NCBI RefSeq assembly: GCF_006442315.1
Contig: NZ_VFVY01000034.1
Coordinates: forward strand, 1 to 42,314
Direction of reading: 5' to 3'
Origin: Mesorhizobium sp. B2-3-4
GTDB taxonomy: Bacteria > Pseudomonadota > Alphaproteobacteria > Rhizobiales > Rhizobiaceae
Length of the DNA: 42,314 nt
This document shows, piece by piece, positions 32,345 to 39,940 of the stretch (positions are counted from its first letter, which is position 1; each line of letters opens with the position of its first letter). The notes beneath the pieces were generated by a model. The model was not told where the DNA came from. It saw nothing but the letters and a program-made list of their open reading frames with translations, and made no database searches. The translations under genes were made by a program, and so were the position numbers.

Positions 32345-32541
32345 TCGCAGTCGTCGGTAACGTTCATGCCTCGGTGACATTCGCTTGGTGCGCCGTCGCT
32401 GCTCCTATGGCCTTGATGGGTAGCAGCGAATACGGCGACGGCAGCAAACCAAACAACGATCACCCATTTCCACGCCACATCGAACTCCAGCCAGATGCGG
32501 AAGCGCTGGTAGTGGGTCAATTTTCTGACGGCCTGAACCAT
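32338..32541 (-). CDS. Possible small membrane protein, antisense
   Basis: A 67-aa product from ATG 32541 with a basic N-terminus, one transmembrane segment (WKWVIVVWFAAVAVFAA) and a Cys-containing tail. It fills the 271-bp gap between the large internal protein and tailspike genes, running against both. The ribosome-binding site is weak. An open frame on the other strand over the same bases looks less protein-like. If real it would be a lysogen-expressed accessory gene. Confidence 0.4.
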   Translation of the reverse strand: MVQAVRKLTHYQRFRIWLEFDVAWKWVIVVWFAAVAVFAATHQGHRSSDGAPSECHRGMNVTDDCDY

Positions 32542-32615
32542 GGCCGCCAACTCAACCTCAAAACCAGAAATCTTTCAAGCCTCGCCTCCGGGCGTTGCTT
32601 AATGGAGTACACCAG

Positions 32616-35186
32616 ATGGCCCCGCCGGATACTGCCGCAGTTCGACTTCTGACAGGTGAACGGGAGCCCGTGCGCTTGGCAACTACAGCAAATATTCCCA
32701 CGGTCACGGTTGCCGGCGTTTCGCGCATCATGGGGCTGAAGACGATCGACGGTTTCCTGACAGCCGTCGGTGACCGGATTCTGGTCAAGGATCAGACCGA
32801 CGCCCGCCTCAACGGCATCTATACGGCCAGTGCTGGGTATTGGTATCGCGCTGCCGACGCGCGCTCGCCCCGCACGATGCAGAAGGGCACGACGGTCCAT
32901 GTCCAGGAAGGCACCGTCTCGGGCGGCTGTGTCTATGCCTTCCAAACGCTTAACCCCGTGATCGGCACCAGCAACATCGTTATTTCCTTCTATTTATCCG
33001 ATGACCCGGCCGGAGACTTCGCCGGCGCCGTCCAACCGCTTATTGATGCCGCCCAAGCTGCTGCCGACCTCGCGCAGCAGTATGCGGCGGACGCGGCCGG
33101 CGTCTCGGGAGTCAACGTGCCCATCTATGCATCGGTGGCCAGCGCGGCTGGCAGCACCATCGCTGCGGGCGTGAAGAGCCTTCGGACACAGTTCAATGCT
33201 CCGTCTTATGCGTCTCTCCCTTCGCTTGTTGGCGGCGCCAATTATAGCCGAATGTCGAATGCGACCATCGATGCGGCTGGCTACCCAGCCCTGGCCTATT
33301 TCCGATCAACCGATCGCTTCCTTCCCGACGGCACGACGCATGTCACGAATGGCGGATATTGGGTGCTGAACGAAAGCCCGGCCTCGGCAACCATGTTCGG
33401 CGCCTATGAGGGCGCGGCCGACAATGCGCCCGCCTTGAATGCGCTGGCCACGTACTGCCGGATCACCAAGGCCGGACTGTTCATTCCACCGGTCGCGACC
33501 AGCTACGCCGTTTCCACGACGCTCGATTTTCGGGACATAGCCGAAATCAACGGCAAGGGCGCGTTGATCGTGGGGGCGTTCGACGGCATGTCCGCCGTGC
33601 GCGTTGGCGGGACAAGCACCAACGTGCTACGACGTGCCCGCATCTGGCTCGAGGTGCAGAACAGCACCGATAAGTCCATTGTTGCGGGGACGCGCGGCAT
33701 CCATTTCGGCGGCATGGCGGAAAGCAAGCTCTGGCTGCATGCGCGCGGGTTTGACGAAGGCCTTTATTTCGATGGTTCGGTCAACACCAATTGGGTGAGC
33801 AACGAGTTCAACATCCTGACGCTCTACAACAACGGCTCGCACGTTCACTGCAACCTGGGCGGTGCCAGCTATTTCGTGAACAACCAGTTCAGGGGCGGCA
33901 CTTGGTACATCGGCACGAACCAGAAGGCGACCGATCGCGGTACCTTCAAGATCACGCTTGCCGGGACCGCCGCGATCGAGGAAGTGCTGATCGACAGCCC
34001 GCAAATCGGCATCGACGGCGGCTCGGTTGGCGTGGCGCACGCCGCTTTTGTGATGGCGACGCTCGGCAGTACCAGCAACCTGACGACCGTGTTTTTCAGG
34101 AATGCCCGGATCGAGACTTACAGCGCGTTCACCAACACCCTGGCTCTGGTCAATGTGCCATCGGCTACAGGGTTTGCATCGTTCAATATCGATCTGCTGT
34201 CGGCCTCCGGCATTGATGACGCAAACATTATCTCGCCCGATTTGAAGCGGCTGTTCGTCACCTTGCGCGACATGTCCAATCGGCCGACCGGCGGCGCCAA
34301 CCTGGTGCGTCGTTTCGAAGGTGCGAGGTTCTTCCCAGTCCAGGCCGAGGGTCGCATCAGCGTTCCCGGTGTCGTGCTCTATGACAGCGCCACGGGCGGA
34401 TATGCCGCGCCATCGCCGTTCCTGACGAACGGCGTCACGGCCCGGACATCGAGGGCCAATGGCGACGGGCAGTTGGTGGTTTCAAGCTCGGGGCAGGCTA
34501 TCGGGCACATCTACAAGAAAGCCAACACCACCCAGGCAGCGTTCCTCAATTTCTTGAACGGCTCACGAGCGGTTTCCGTTGTCTGCTTTGACGCCGACGG
34601 CGCCGTGCTTTCGGGGAATGCGCCTTACTATGCGAAGGGGAGCAACGGCCAGTCGGTCGCTCGCACCGGGGCGTCGATCTACGAGTTTTCGACGAATTGG
34701 CTCTGGATACACCCGAGCGTCGACAGCTTCTTCGTCGGCGCGTCCGGGTGGATCGGGGCGACGATCATCGAAAGCATCGACTTCGAGCAGGGGTATGCCG
34801 CGCCGATGCTGCGGCTGCGCGACCAGGAGACGGACATAAGCCGCCTCTGCTATAGCCAAAACATGGAAAGCTATCTTCCCGTAGGCGCCACCATCGAGCG
34901 CAACGGCTTCGCCGGCTACCGCAACACGTTCGCACTGAAAACGACGCTGAACACGGCGGCGCTGTCTGCCGCCACCACGATTGATGTTGTGGACGCGACA
35001 GGCATCGCCAGCGGCGACCGGATCGGCATCGAGGTCGATACGGTCATCACCGGCACGGAACGCCAGTGGCACAACACGACCGTCAGTGGGGCGCCATCGG
35101 GCAATACGGTCACTCTGGCTGCGGCGCTGCCAGCTGCTGCTGCCGCTACTCGCCGCGTTCGTCTTGGTCGGTGGGTTACCCGGTGA
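32616..35186 (+). CDS. Tailspike / tail fibre with probable beta-helix
   Basis: An 856-aa receptor-binding protein from ATG 32616, which has GGAG at good distance (a TTG seven codons earlier is less likely). Residues 1-110 are the tail-attachment module common to phage fibres (VRLATTANIPTVTV, GDRILVKDQTDARLNGIYTA). A helical Ala-rich neck follows, then a start-of-spike segment (APALNALATYCRITKAGLFIP) and a long Gly/Asn/Val-rich region typical of right-handed beta-helices (GIHFGGMAESKLWLHARGFD). The last 100 residues form a separate beta domain. Likely binds, and may cut, a surface polysaccharide. Confidence 0.85.
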   Translation: MAPPDTAAVRLLTGEREPVRLATTANIPTVTVAGVSRIMGLKTIDGFLTAVGDRILVKDQTDARLNGIYTASAGYWYRAADARSPRTMQKGTTVHVQEGTVSGGCVYAFQTLNPVIGTSNIVISFYLSDDPAGDFAGAVQPLIDAAQAAADLAQQYAADAAGVSGVNVPIYASVASAAGSTIAAGVKSLRTQFNAPSYASLPSLVGGANYSRMSNATIDAAGYPALAYFRSTDRFLPDGTTHVTNGGYWVLNESPASATMFGAYEGAADNAPALNALATYCRITKAGLFIPPVATSYAVSTTLDFRDIAEINGKGALIVGAFDGMSAVRVGGTSTNVLRRARIWLEVQNSTDKSIVAGTRGIHFGGMAESKLWLHARGFDEGLYFDGSVNTNWVSNEFNILTLYNNGSHVHCNLGGASYFVNNQFRGGTWYIGTNQKATDRGTFKITLAGTAAIEEVLIDSPQIGIDGGSVGVAHAAFVMATLGSTSNLTTVFFRNARIETYSAFTNTLALVNVPSATGFASFNIDLLSASGIDDANIISPDLKRLFVTLRDMSNRPTGGANLVRRFEGARFFPVQAEGRISVPGVVLYDSATGGYAAPSPFLTNGVTARTSRANGDGQLVVSSSGQAIGHIYKKANTTQAAFLNFLNGSRAVSVVCFDADGAVLSGNAPYYAKGSNGQSVARTGASIYEFSTNWLWIHPSVDSFFVGASGWIGATIIESIDFEQGYAAPMLRLRDQETDISRLCYSQNMESYLPVGATIERNGFAGYRNTFALKTTLNTAALSAATTIDVVDATGIASGDRIGIEVDTVITGTERQWHNTTVSGAPSGNTVTLAAALPAAAAATRRVRLGRWVTR

Positions 35187-35251
35187 ACTCGTTGCGTAGC
35201 TTGAAAGCAGCCCCTCATTACCGCTACTCTAGCAAAGGGGAGCGAATCGCA

Positions 35252-35395
35252 ATGATTGAGCCGGACCATGAAAGCTTCCGCGAGCCGCAGCCGACGATGA
35301 GCAGGCGTGAGCTAGCGCTGGAAATTGTCGCCAGTTTCTGGCCGATAATCGTTTCCACGCTTCTGTTGATCCCACTGGCCTGGTGGCTGGAATGA
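35252..35395 (+). CDS. Small membrane protein, holin candidate
   Basis: A 47-aa protein with an acidic N-terminus and one strong transmembrane segment (IVASFWPIIVSTLLLIPLAWW) ending one Glu before the stop. GGGGAG precedes ATG 35252. It is the first gene after the tailspike and before the endolysin, the usual place for a holin or pinholin. The single segment and size fit a class III or pinholin type, but this is positional inference. It overlaps the next gene by ATGA. Confidence 0.6.
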   Translation: MIEPDHESFREPQPTMSRRELALEIVASFWPIIVSTLLLIPLAWWLE

Positions 35396-35634
35396 GTGAC
35401 GCCTGGCGGCGGCCGACCAAGGCCCAGGCGGAAACTGCCGTCAAGCACGCGTTCCGCTGCCTGGCTGACGCACAAAAGGTGATGAGCCGCGCTGAGTTTG
35501 CCGCCTACGTCCGGGAGAATATCGGGACGCTCGGGGGGCGTGGCCTCGTTCTCGATATCGGCGACTTGATCGTTGAGGCGGCCACCGTGGACGTGGAATT
35601 GCCGGCTATCGGGACCGTTCCCCGCATCCGCTAA
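35392..35634 (+). CDS. Hypothetical protein of the lysis block
   Basis: An 80-aa protein from ATG 35392 (MSDAWRRPTKAQAETAV), ATGA-coupled to the small membrane protein. The first 50 residues are helical (KHAFRCLADAQKVMSRAEF); the end (LVLDIGDLIVEAATVDVEL) is hydrophobic but too charged for a membrane segment. No family recognised. Confidence 0.6.
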   Translation: MSDAWRRPTKAQAETAVKHAFRCLADAQKVMSRAEFAAYVRENIGTLGGRGLVLDIGDLIVEAATVDVELPAIGTVPRIR

Positions 35635-35721
35635 CCGCTAATCAGAACCGTCAGAGAATCTGACATCGGCCGCGCTACGCGTTGGCCGCCGCTATCACTT
35701 CCCTCGAAAAGGAAAACTGCC

Positions 35722-36516
35722 ATGGACCGCAACTTCGCGCGGGCGCTTGCGCTCGTCCTCAAATCCGAAGGTGGCTGGAGCGACAATCCGGCCGATCCCG
35801 GCGGCGCCACAATGCGCGGCGTCACCCTGGCCAACTTCCGACGTTACGTGAAAGCTGATGCCACGAAGGCAGATCTGAAAAAGATCAGCGATGAACAGAC
35901 CGCCACGGTGTACCGGCGGTTCTATTGGGACGCCGTGGGCGGCGCGGAGCTGCCCGGCGGCGTCGATTATGCCGTGTTCGATTATGCTGTGAATTCCGGG
36001 CCGGCCCGAGCCGCGAAGGCCCTGCAAGCGGTCGTGGGCGCCAAGCAGGATGGCAAGATCGGCCCGGACACCATCACCAAGGTCAAGGCTATGCTGCGCT
36101 CCACGGTGATCGATGAGACCTGTGACCAGCGCATGGGCTTTCTGAAGCGATTGCCGACGTGGAAGACGTTTGGCAAGGGTTGGACCTCTCGTGTCGCCAG
36201 CGTGCGCGCCGACGCGCTGAAGATGGCCGCTCTCCCCGACACGCCGCCGCCGGTCAAGGTGGAAGTGCCTGTCGAGGTTCCGAAGCCTGTTGTCCCCGAA
36301 AAGGTCGAGCAGAAGGTCAAGGAGAAATCCGGCTTCCTGTCATGGCTGACGGGTCTCTTCGGCTCGGGCGCCATCGGCCTTGGCTGGCTTGGCGGCATGG
36401 ACTGGCAGGCCGTCCTTGCCGGCGGCGTCGTGCTCCTCGTCTTCATCCTGGTCCTGCTGCTGCTCCGCTCCCAGATCATCGCGGCCGTGCGCCAGGTGAA
36501 GGCGGAGGTCGAGTGA
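35722..36516 (+). CDS. Endolysin: GH108 muramidase with PG-binding domain and C-terminal membrane anchor
   Basis: A 264-aa lysis enzyme. Residues 1-90 are the glycoside hydrolase 108 domain (LKSEGGWSDNPADPGG, catalytic Glu16). Residues about 85-165 form the paired peptidoglycan-binding domain (DYAVFDYAVNSGPARAA, QDGKIGPDTITKV). A Pro/Val/Lys linker leads to a C-terminal hydrophobic stretch (AVLAGGVVLLVFILVLLLL, about 230-248). Most GH108 endolysins end after the binding domain or carry an N-terminal anchor, so a C-terminal anchor is notable. It could tether the enzyme to the inner membrane until the holin fires. Confidence 0.88.
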   Translation: MDRNFARALALVLKSEGGWSDNPADPGGATMRGVTLANFRRYVKADATKADLKKISDEQTATVYRRFYWDAVGGAELPGGVDYAVFDYAVNSGPARAAKALQAVVGAKQDGKIGPDTITKVKAMLRSTVIDETCDQRMGFLKRLPTWKTFGKGWTSRVASVRADALKMAALPDTPPPVKVEVPVEVPKPVVPEKVEQKVKEKSGFLSWLTGLFGSGAIGLGWLGGMDWQAVLAGGVVLLVFILVLLLLRSQIIAAVRQVKAEVE

Positions 36517-36520
36517 GACG

Positions 36521-36814
36521 ATGACCGCGCTCATCACCATCATTGTCGGTCGCCTCGGTATTTCGCGCCTGGCGGCCGGCGCTGTGATCTGGGGTGCTGT
36601 CGCCCTGTTCGCCTCGGGCGCTGCGCTCGGGGTCTACGAATTCATCAAGCACAAGGGCGCCGACGAGGTCCGCGCCAAGATCGAAAGGGAGAATACCGAT
36701 GCGATCCGCAAAGGCATTGAGGCCAGCCGGAATCTTGATGACTGCACTTCTGCTGGCGGGTTGTGGGACTTCCGGCGTCAACGGTGTTCCAGCCCTCCGG
36801 GCGGCGATCGGTAG
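36521..36814 (+). CDS. Inner-membrane spanin-like protein (Rz-type)
   Basis: A 97-aa protein with an N-terminal transmembrane segment (about residues 15-42, AGAVIWGAVALFASGAALG) and a charged helical periplasmic part (ADEVRAKIERENTDAIRKGI) with two cysteines near the end. The lipoprotein gene 36699-36965 begins inside it in the +1 frame, the classic nested Rz/Rz1 layout. It is shorter than lambda Rz. Together they would fuse inner and outer membranes at the end of lysis. Confidence 0.7.
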   Translation: MTALITIIVGRLGISRLAAGAVIWGAVALFASGAALGVYEFIKHKGADEVRAKIERENTDAIRKGIEASRNLDDCTSAGGLWDFRRQRCSSPPGGDR

Positions 36815-36965
36815 CAGCCTCGCCGGAGCGAAGGGCAAGACGCTCGCCGATCAGAACAAGATCGACCGCACCATGGCGCCTGGCTGCGCCGTCAGCCTCT
36901 ACACGGCCGCCGAGTGCGACCGCCACACCAAGGCCAGCGCCGCGCGTCGGGCCGAACTGAAATAG
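36699..36965 (+). CDS. Outer-membrane spanin lipoprotein (Rz1-type)
   Basis: An 88-aa protein whose signal peptide ends in the lipobox LLLAGC (Cys22 to be lipidated). ATG 36699 has GGGAG 8 nt upstream. It overlaps the Rz-like gene by 116 bp in a different frame and extends beyond it. The mature chain is Ala/Lys-rich with two cysteines that might pair with those of the partner. Size, lipobox and nesting identify it as an o-spanin. Confidence 0.75.
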   Translation: MRSAKALRPAGILMTALLLAGCGTSGVNGVPALRAAIGSSLAGAKGKTLADQNKIDRTMAPGCAVSLYTAAECDRHTKASAARRAELK

Positions 36966-36987
36966 CAAAGTAAGGGCATCGGGGCAG

Positions 36988-37665
36988 ATGGCGGATGACA
37001 TGAACAACGGCAACGAGCCGACGCGAACCTACGCGCCGACCGATTCCATAGCGGCGCTCAGCGAGCGGATCACCAACCTGAACCGTCGGCAGACCGACAG
37101 CGAGGCCGAGACCCGCACAGCTTTCCGATCGATGGAAAACATCATCGACAAGCTGGCCAGCGAAATGCGGTCCGGATTGGCGAACCTGTCTACGAACCTT
37201 GCTGAGCGGAACAAGCCGCAGTGGCAGGCATTGGGCGTTGCGCTGACCTTTGCGGCAATCCTCGGCGGTATGGCCTATTGGCCCATCAGAGAGAGCACGA
37301 ACGATCTGAAGGCATCGGACGTTGAGACTGCCCGCATCATCCAGTCCCTTGCAAGCGAGACCAACAAGTCGATCCAGGCATTGGCCTCCAGCACGGTGAG
37401 CCGGCAGGAGATGGACTGGCGCGCGCAACGTGGAGCGGAAGACCGCGTCAGGATGGAAGCGGCTATCGCCGATCTACGCGGCGGCACGGTCACGCGTTCG
37501 GAATGGATGGAGCGCAGTCGGGCGATCGATCAGCAGGGCGCTGAATTCAGCCGGCGACTGGACGAGTTGCGGCAGGACTTCGGTGCCGTCTATGGGACAC
37601 GCGACGTGATCCAGGACATGAAGCGGGAGATAGACGAGTTGCGGAGGAAGGTGCCTCCTAGCTGA
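36988..37665 (+). CDS. Coiled-coil membrane protein closing the lysis block
   Basis: A 225-aa protein with a central transmembrane segment at about 79-98 (ALGVALTFAAILGGMAYWP) between two long coiled coils (IAALSERITNLNRRQTDSEA; QQGAEFSRRLDELRQDFGA). It is the last gene of the late operon and is followed at once by a terminator. The two-sided coiled-coil shape could suit lysis timing, superinfection exclusion or a virion function; none is supported by a motif. Confidence 0.65.
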   Translation: MADDMNNGNEPTRTYAPTDSIAALSERITNLNRRQTDSEAETRTAFRSMENIIDKLASEMRSGLANLSTNLAERNKPQWQALGVALTFAAILGGMAYWPIRESTNDLKASDVETARIIQSLASETNKSIQALASSTVSRQEMDWRAQRGAEDRVRMEAAIADLRGGTVTRSEWMERSRAIDQQGAEFSRRLDELRQDFGAVYGTRDVIQDMKREIDELRRKVPPS

Positions 37666-37666
37666 T

Positions 37667-37706
37667 GGGCCGCCGCCCCTTACGAAGTGGCGGCCCAATT
37701 ATTTTA
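37667..37706 (+). terminator. Terminator at the end of the late operon
   Basis: GGGCCGCC (37667-37674) pairs perfectly with GGCGGCCC (37689-37696), followed by AATTATTTTA. It starts one base after the last late stop codon and lies between two converging genes. Confidence 0.75.
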
Positions 37707-38465
37707 GGCCGCCTTCGGCTTCGGCAGCAGCTTCGGCAGATACTGCAACGCAGCACTGTCGCGACCTCGGAAGTAATCTATCGCCTTGTTGGGCATCCAC
37801 TCTTCACGGAAATGTCGCCGCCAGTCGGCGAGAAGGCTTTCGGGATAAGCCTTTGCCTGGATGCGACGGCCATCCTCATACAAATGCCAGTATTTCGGCA
37901 ACGAGTCCGTATCGATGCCTTTGGACCGGAGCCACTTGCAAAACATGAGCCCGTGGGAAATGTCCGGAACCATGTGCTCTGGCAAGGTGTAGCCCATAAG
38001 CTCCAGCGGCGCGATTAACGCTTGCGTCAACTCGGTCAGGATTGAGAAATGCCCCACCGGGACGTTTTGCTGGTTCGCGACATATCGCCGAAGATGGTAC
38101 GGCATGCCGCTCTGGGTGGGCTTCCCTTTGCCCGACATCCAGTCATAGACCCACTGGCTGACCTTCACTGCGAATTCAGCTGAACACCATTGTGCAAGGT
38201 GAATGGCAACCTGGGGATGAACCCACGTTCCTTGAAGGCGCGCGTCGCCCCCACTGATGGACTGTACCAGTTTCGTGGTCGGAATTCCGACCGCGCTCGA
38301 AAGGGCGTCCAAGAAGTCCTTCGTCGTCCGGTTTTCGTTGTAGTGTTTGAACTGTTTCCCGGACGCCTGGCACATGGCAGTGGCGTTTATATAACCATCA
38401 ATGGGACGCTGATAGACGATCGTCCCTTGGGCTTTATGCGGAATGAGATCGAAGTGCTGCTGCAT
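37704..38465 (-). CDS. KilA-N domain protein, antirepressor-like
   Basis: A 253-aa protein from ATG 38465. The start was chosen because the KilA-N fold begins at once (IVYQRPIDGYINATAM), while a longer frame to 38702 runs through hairpins. Residues 10-110 are the KilA-N DNA-binding domain (NENRTTKDFLDALS, GTWVHPQVAIHLAQWCSAEF). The C-terminal region is helical and Trp-rich. Such proteins act as antirepressors or host regulators. It is a single leftward gene bounded by hairpins at 37667 and 38596, with two inverted repeats in its promoter: a self-contained accessory cassette. Confidence 0.82.
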   Translation of the reverse strand: MQQHFDLIPHKAQGTIVYQRPIDGYINATAMCQASGKQFKHYNENRTTKDFLDALSSAVGIPTTKLVQSISGGDARLQGTWVHPQVAIHLAQWCSAEFAVKVSQWVYDWMSGKGKPTQSGMPYHLRRYVANQQNVPVGHFSILTELTQALIAPLELMGYTLPEHMVPDISHGLMFCKWLRSKGIDTDSLPKYWHLYEDGRRIQAKAYPESLLADWRRHFREEWMPNKAIDYFRGRDSAALQYLPKLLPKPKAA

Positions 38466-38473
38466 GTCAGTAT

Positions 38474-38546
38474 GGTACCTTTGTGGTGTACCGTCGAGCA
38501 GCTCCGGGTCGAAAATCGCTTGACATGTGGGAATGATACCCCACAT
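38474..38546. promoter_or_regulatory. Inverted repeats in the KilA-N gene promoter
   Basis: GGTAC (38474-38478) and GTACC (38488-38492) form a short inverted repeat just before the KilA-N start. ATGTGGG (38525-38531) and CCCACAT (38540-38546) form a perfect 7-bp repeat with an 8-bp centre 60 bp further up. Both are placed to act as operators; the binding protein is unknown. Confidence 0.5.
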
Positions 38547-38595
38547 AACCGCCAAGTGATCACGACACCCACCGCCCGACGGTGGTTTCAATAAA

Positions 38596-38627
38596 GGCCC
38601 GGTCGGTGCGTCAACACCTTCCGGGCC
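38596..38627 (-). terminator. Terminator-like hairpin upstream of the KilA-N cassette
   Basis: GGCCCGG/CCGGGCC (38596-38602, 38621-38627) encloses a second stem GGTG/CACC. Read leftward it is followed by TTTATTG; read rightward by GCTCTGTTT. It would stop leftward read-through into the KilA-N gene. Confidence 0.55.
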
Positions 38628-38854
38628 GCTCTGTTTCACCGAGACTCGGTAAACCGACATCATATGTTGACGTGAGCGGCATCCTGCAAGGGCTGGCCGC
38701 AATTTTTTTACGCAAAAGTAACCTTTGCCGAAATAATCGACTCAAAAAGTCGGATGTACACTAACAATATTTCGCGCCCCCCCCCGGCCCGCAACCAACC
38801 CCATTTCCGCTCGTTGACCTACGCACGCTGGTTGATCCCAGCATTCCTGTCTTA
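38628..38854. other. Gene-poor AT-rich spacer
   Basis: No convincing gene. It holds an AT-rich stretch (38700-38770), a small inverted repeat CGACT/AGTCG (38738-38742, 38748-38752) and a run of nine C (38777-38785). A 60-codon open frame across it (38582-38764) passes through the preceding hairpin and has no likely protein features. This may be a junction between separately acquired cassettes. Confidence 0.5.
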
Positions 38855-38897
38855 CCGCCGCTCTCCCCAAAGAGTGGCGGGCTTTTCTCTTTTTTAG
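38855..38897 (+). terminator. Terminator upstream of the two-peptide cassette
   Basis: CCGCCGCTCT (38855-38864) pairs with AGAGTGGCGG (38871-38880), one G-U pair, followed by GCTTTTCTCTTTTTT. No rightward gene precedes it closely, so it either insulates the next cassette or ends an unseen transcript. Confidence 0.75.
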
Positions 38898-38940
38898 TGC
38901 ATGCTACAATAGCCACTCAGCAGGCGGGGGCTGGCTTTGC

Positions 38941-39036
38941 ATGCGGCTGTTTCTATTTTCAATGGTGGTGCTGCTCTTTATGGCGAGCGGCTTTTGGCTG
39001 GCGGCCGAGCTGGTGATCTCCGGCGCAGGAGGTTGA
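38941..39036 (+). CDS. 31-aa membrane peptide
   Basis: ATG 38941 opens a 31-residue peptide that is one hydrophobic helix (FLFSMVVLLFMASGFWLAA) with a short Gly-rich tail. A GGGGG stretch 11 bases upstream is a weak ribosome-binding site. TACAAT at 38905-38910 could be its -10. It is followed 55 bp later by the RiPP-precursor-like gene inside the same terminator-bounded segment (38898-39260), so the two may act together. The function is unknown. Confidence 0.45.
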   Translation: MRLFLFSMVVLLFMASGFWLAAELVISGAGG

Positions 39037-39091
39037 CAACGCCGCAGGTGCTAGGCAGTTTCCGCCCATTGAGGGCTAACGGGGAAGACCT

Positions 39092-39202
39092 ATGAAGAAA
39101 ACCTATGAGAAGCCAGCGCTGATCAAGCGCGAACGACTTTCGTTTGTCACGGCCGGACCCGGCCCATCGGTACCGCCGCCGCCGCCTGAAGTGCTCGACT
39201 GA
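39092..39202 (+). CDS. Putative RiPP precursor peptide (YxxP leader, proline-rich core)
   Basis: A 36-aa peptide with GGGGA before ATG. Residues 5-17, YEKPALIKRERLS, carry the YxxPxL motif that recruits PqqD-like recognition domains in lasso and related peptide pathways. VTAG follows, with Thr two residues before a possible core starting with Gly. The putative core, about 15 residues, is Pro-rich (PSVPPPPPEVLD). Its first acidic residue is at position 12, too far for a normal lasso ring (7-9). Similar short rhizobial proteins are, as I recall, annotated as putative RiPP precursors. No maturase, protease or exporter is in the window. Confidence 0.6.
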   Translation: MKKTYEKPALIKRERLSFVTAGPGPSVPPPPPEVLD

Positions 39203-39230
39203 TCTATTCGACAAGCCTAGTCAACCATCA

Positions 39231-39260
39231 AGCCCGCTGGCTTCACGCCAGCGGGCTTTT
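39231..39260 (+). terminator. Perfect terminator after the peptide gene
   Basis: An 11-bp perfect stem, AGCCCGCTGGC with GCCAGCGGGCT (39231-39241, 39247-39257), with a 5-nt loop and a TTTT tail at 39257-39260. It lies 28 bp after the peptide stop, closing a compact transcription unit. Confidence 0.9.
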
Positions 39261-39308
39261 GCGTTGTCCGGATCGGAACAATCGAGATTCACATTTGTTA
39301 GACCGCTT

Positions 39309-39437
39309 ATGGAAAAGGTCAAGCCCGAACCGATACCGGATAGCATTCTCCTGGCCGCCGCACGATTGCAGGCGGCCCTCCAGAGACAATCCGGCGACCA
39401 AACTAAACGGAATGTTGGAGGCCGACGCAGTGCCTGA
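39309..39437 (+). CDS. Possible 42-aa helical protein
   Basis: An open frame from ATG 39309 with a helical sequence (PDSILLAAARLQAALQRQ) and a basic tail. No good ribosome-binding site is visible. The interval 39261-39640 has no better rightward gene; a leftward frame at 39441-39659 is also possible but has no clear start. Both are weak. Confidence 0.3.
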   Translation: MEKVKPEPIPDSILLAAARLQAALQRQSGDQTKRNVGGRRSA

Positions 39438-39640
39438 GAGCTACCGCGCCGGCCGGGCGACCCACAGGTCCGCCGCGCGGGCCACAAAATAGTATGAGGG
39501 CCGCGCCGTCAACGTGATGGGCTGTCGATTCGCTATCTGCCTCAACAGGGCGTACAGTGCCTTGGTCGTCTGTGACGGTTTCCGGCAATCGGACGCTTGG
39601 AAGTGAACATCATGCTTTCGCCCGAACAGCGAGATGGAGC

Positions 39641-39832
39641 ATGAGCACCGTCCGATCATATCTTTTCAAAGTCGTTCACTACTATGAGAAAGCTCTGTCT
39701 ATCCAGGACAGGGCGATCGAGCGAGAGCGGGCAAAGGGTCGGCCTCTTGGGCAGGACCAGCGCCTGCTTGAGAGCATGCGCGAGAGCATGAAGAGGGCGC
39801 TTGAAGCACTCCGGCGCGTCGAGCACCGTTAG
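39641..39832 (+). CDS. Small coiled-coil protein
   Basis: A 63-aa charged helical protein from ATG 39641 (HYYEKALSIQDRAIERERAK; LLESMRESMKRALEALRR). GAGA lies about 9 bases upstream. It sits in the accessory region just before the receiver-domain gene. No family recognised. Confidence 0.5.
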   Translation: MSTVRSYLFKVVHYYEKALSIQDRAIERERAKGRPLGQDQRLLESMRESMKRALEALRRVEHR

Positions 39833-39940
39833 GCGCCCCGGGCGCAAAAATCATTCGTGCCGCTTCTTCGTGAGCTTGACAGCGATGCCTCGGACCGTCT
39901 TCAAACCACCAGGGTGTCATATTCGTCAAAAGGTGCTCTG

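Noticed and set aside
38777..38785. Run of nine C as a phase-variation tract
   Set aside because: It is not inside or directly upstream of a convincing gene, so no expression switch can be argued.
39441..39659. 72-codon leftward frame
   Set aside because: Some segments look protein-like, but the start overlaps another gene's start, no ribosome-binding site is visible and no domain is recognised.
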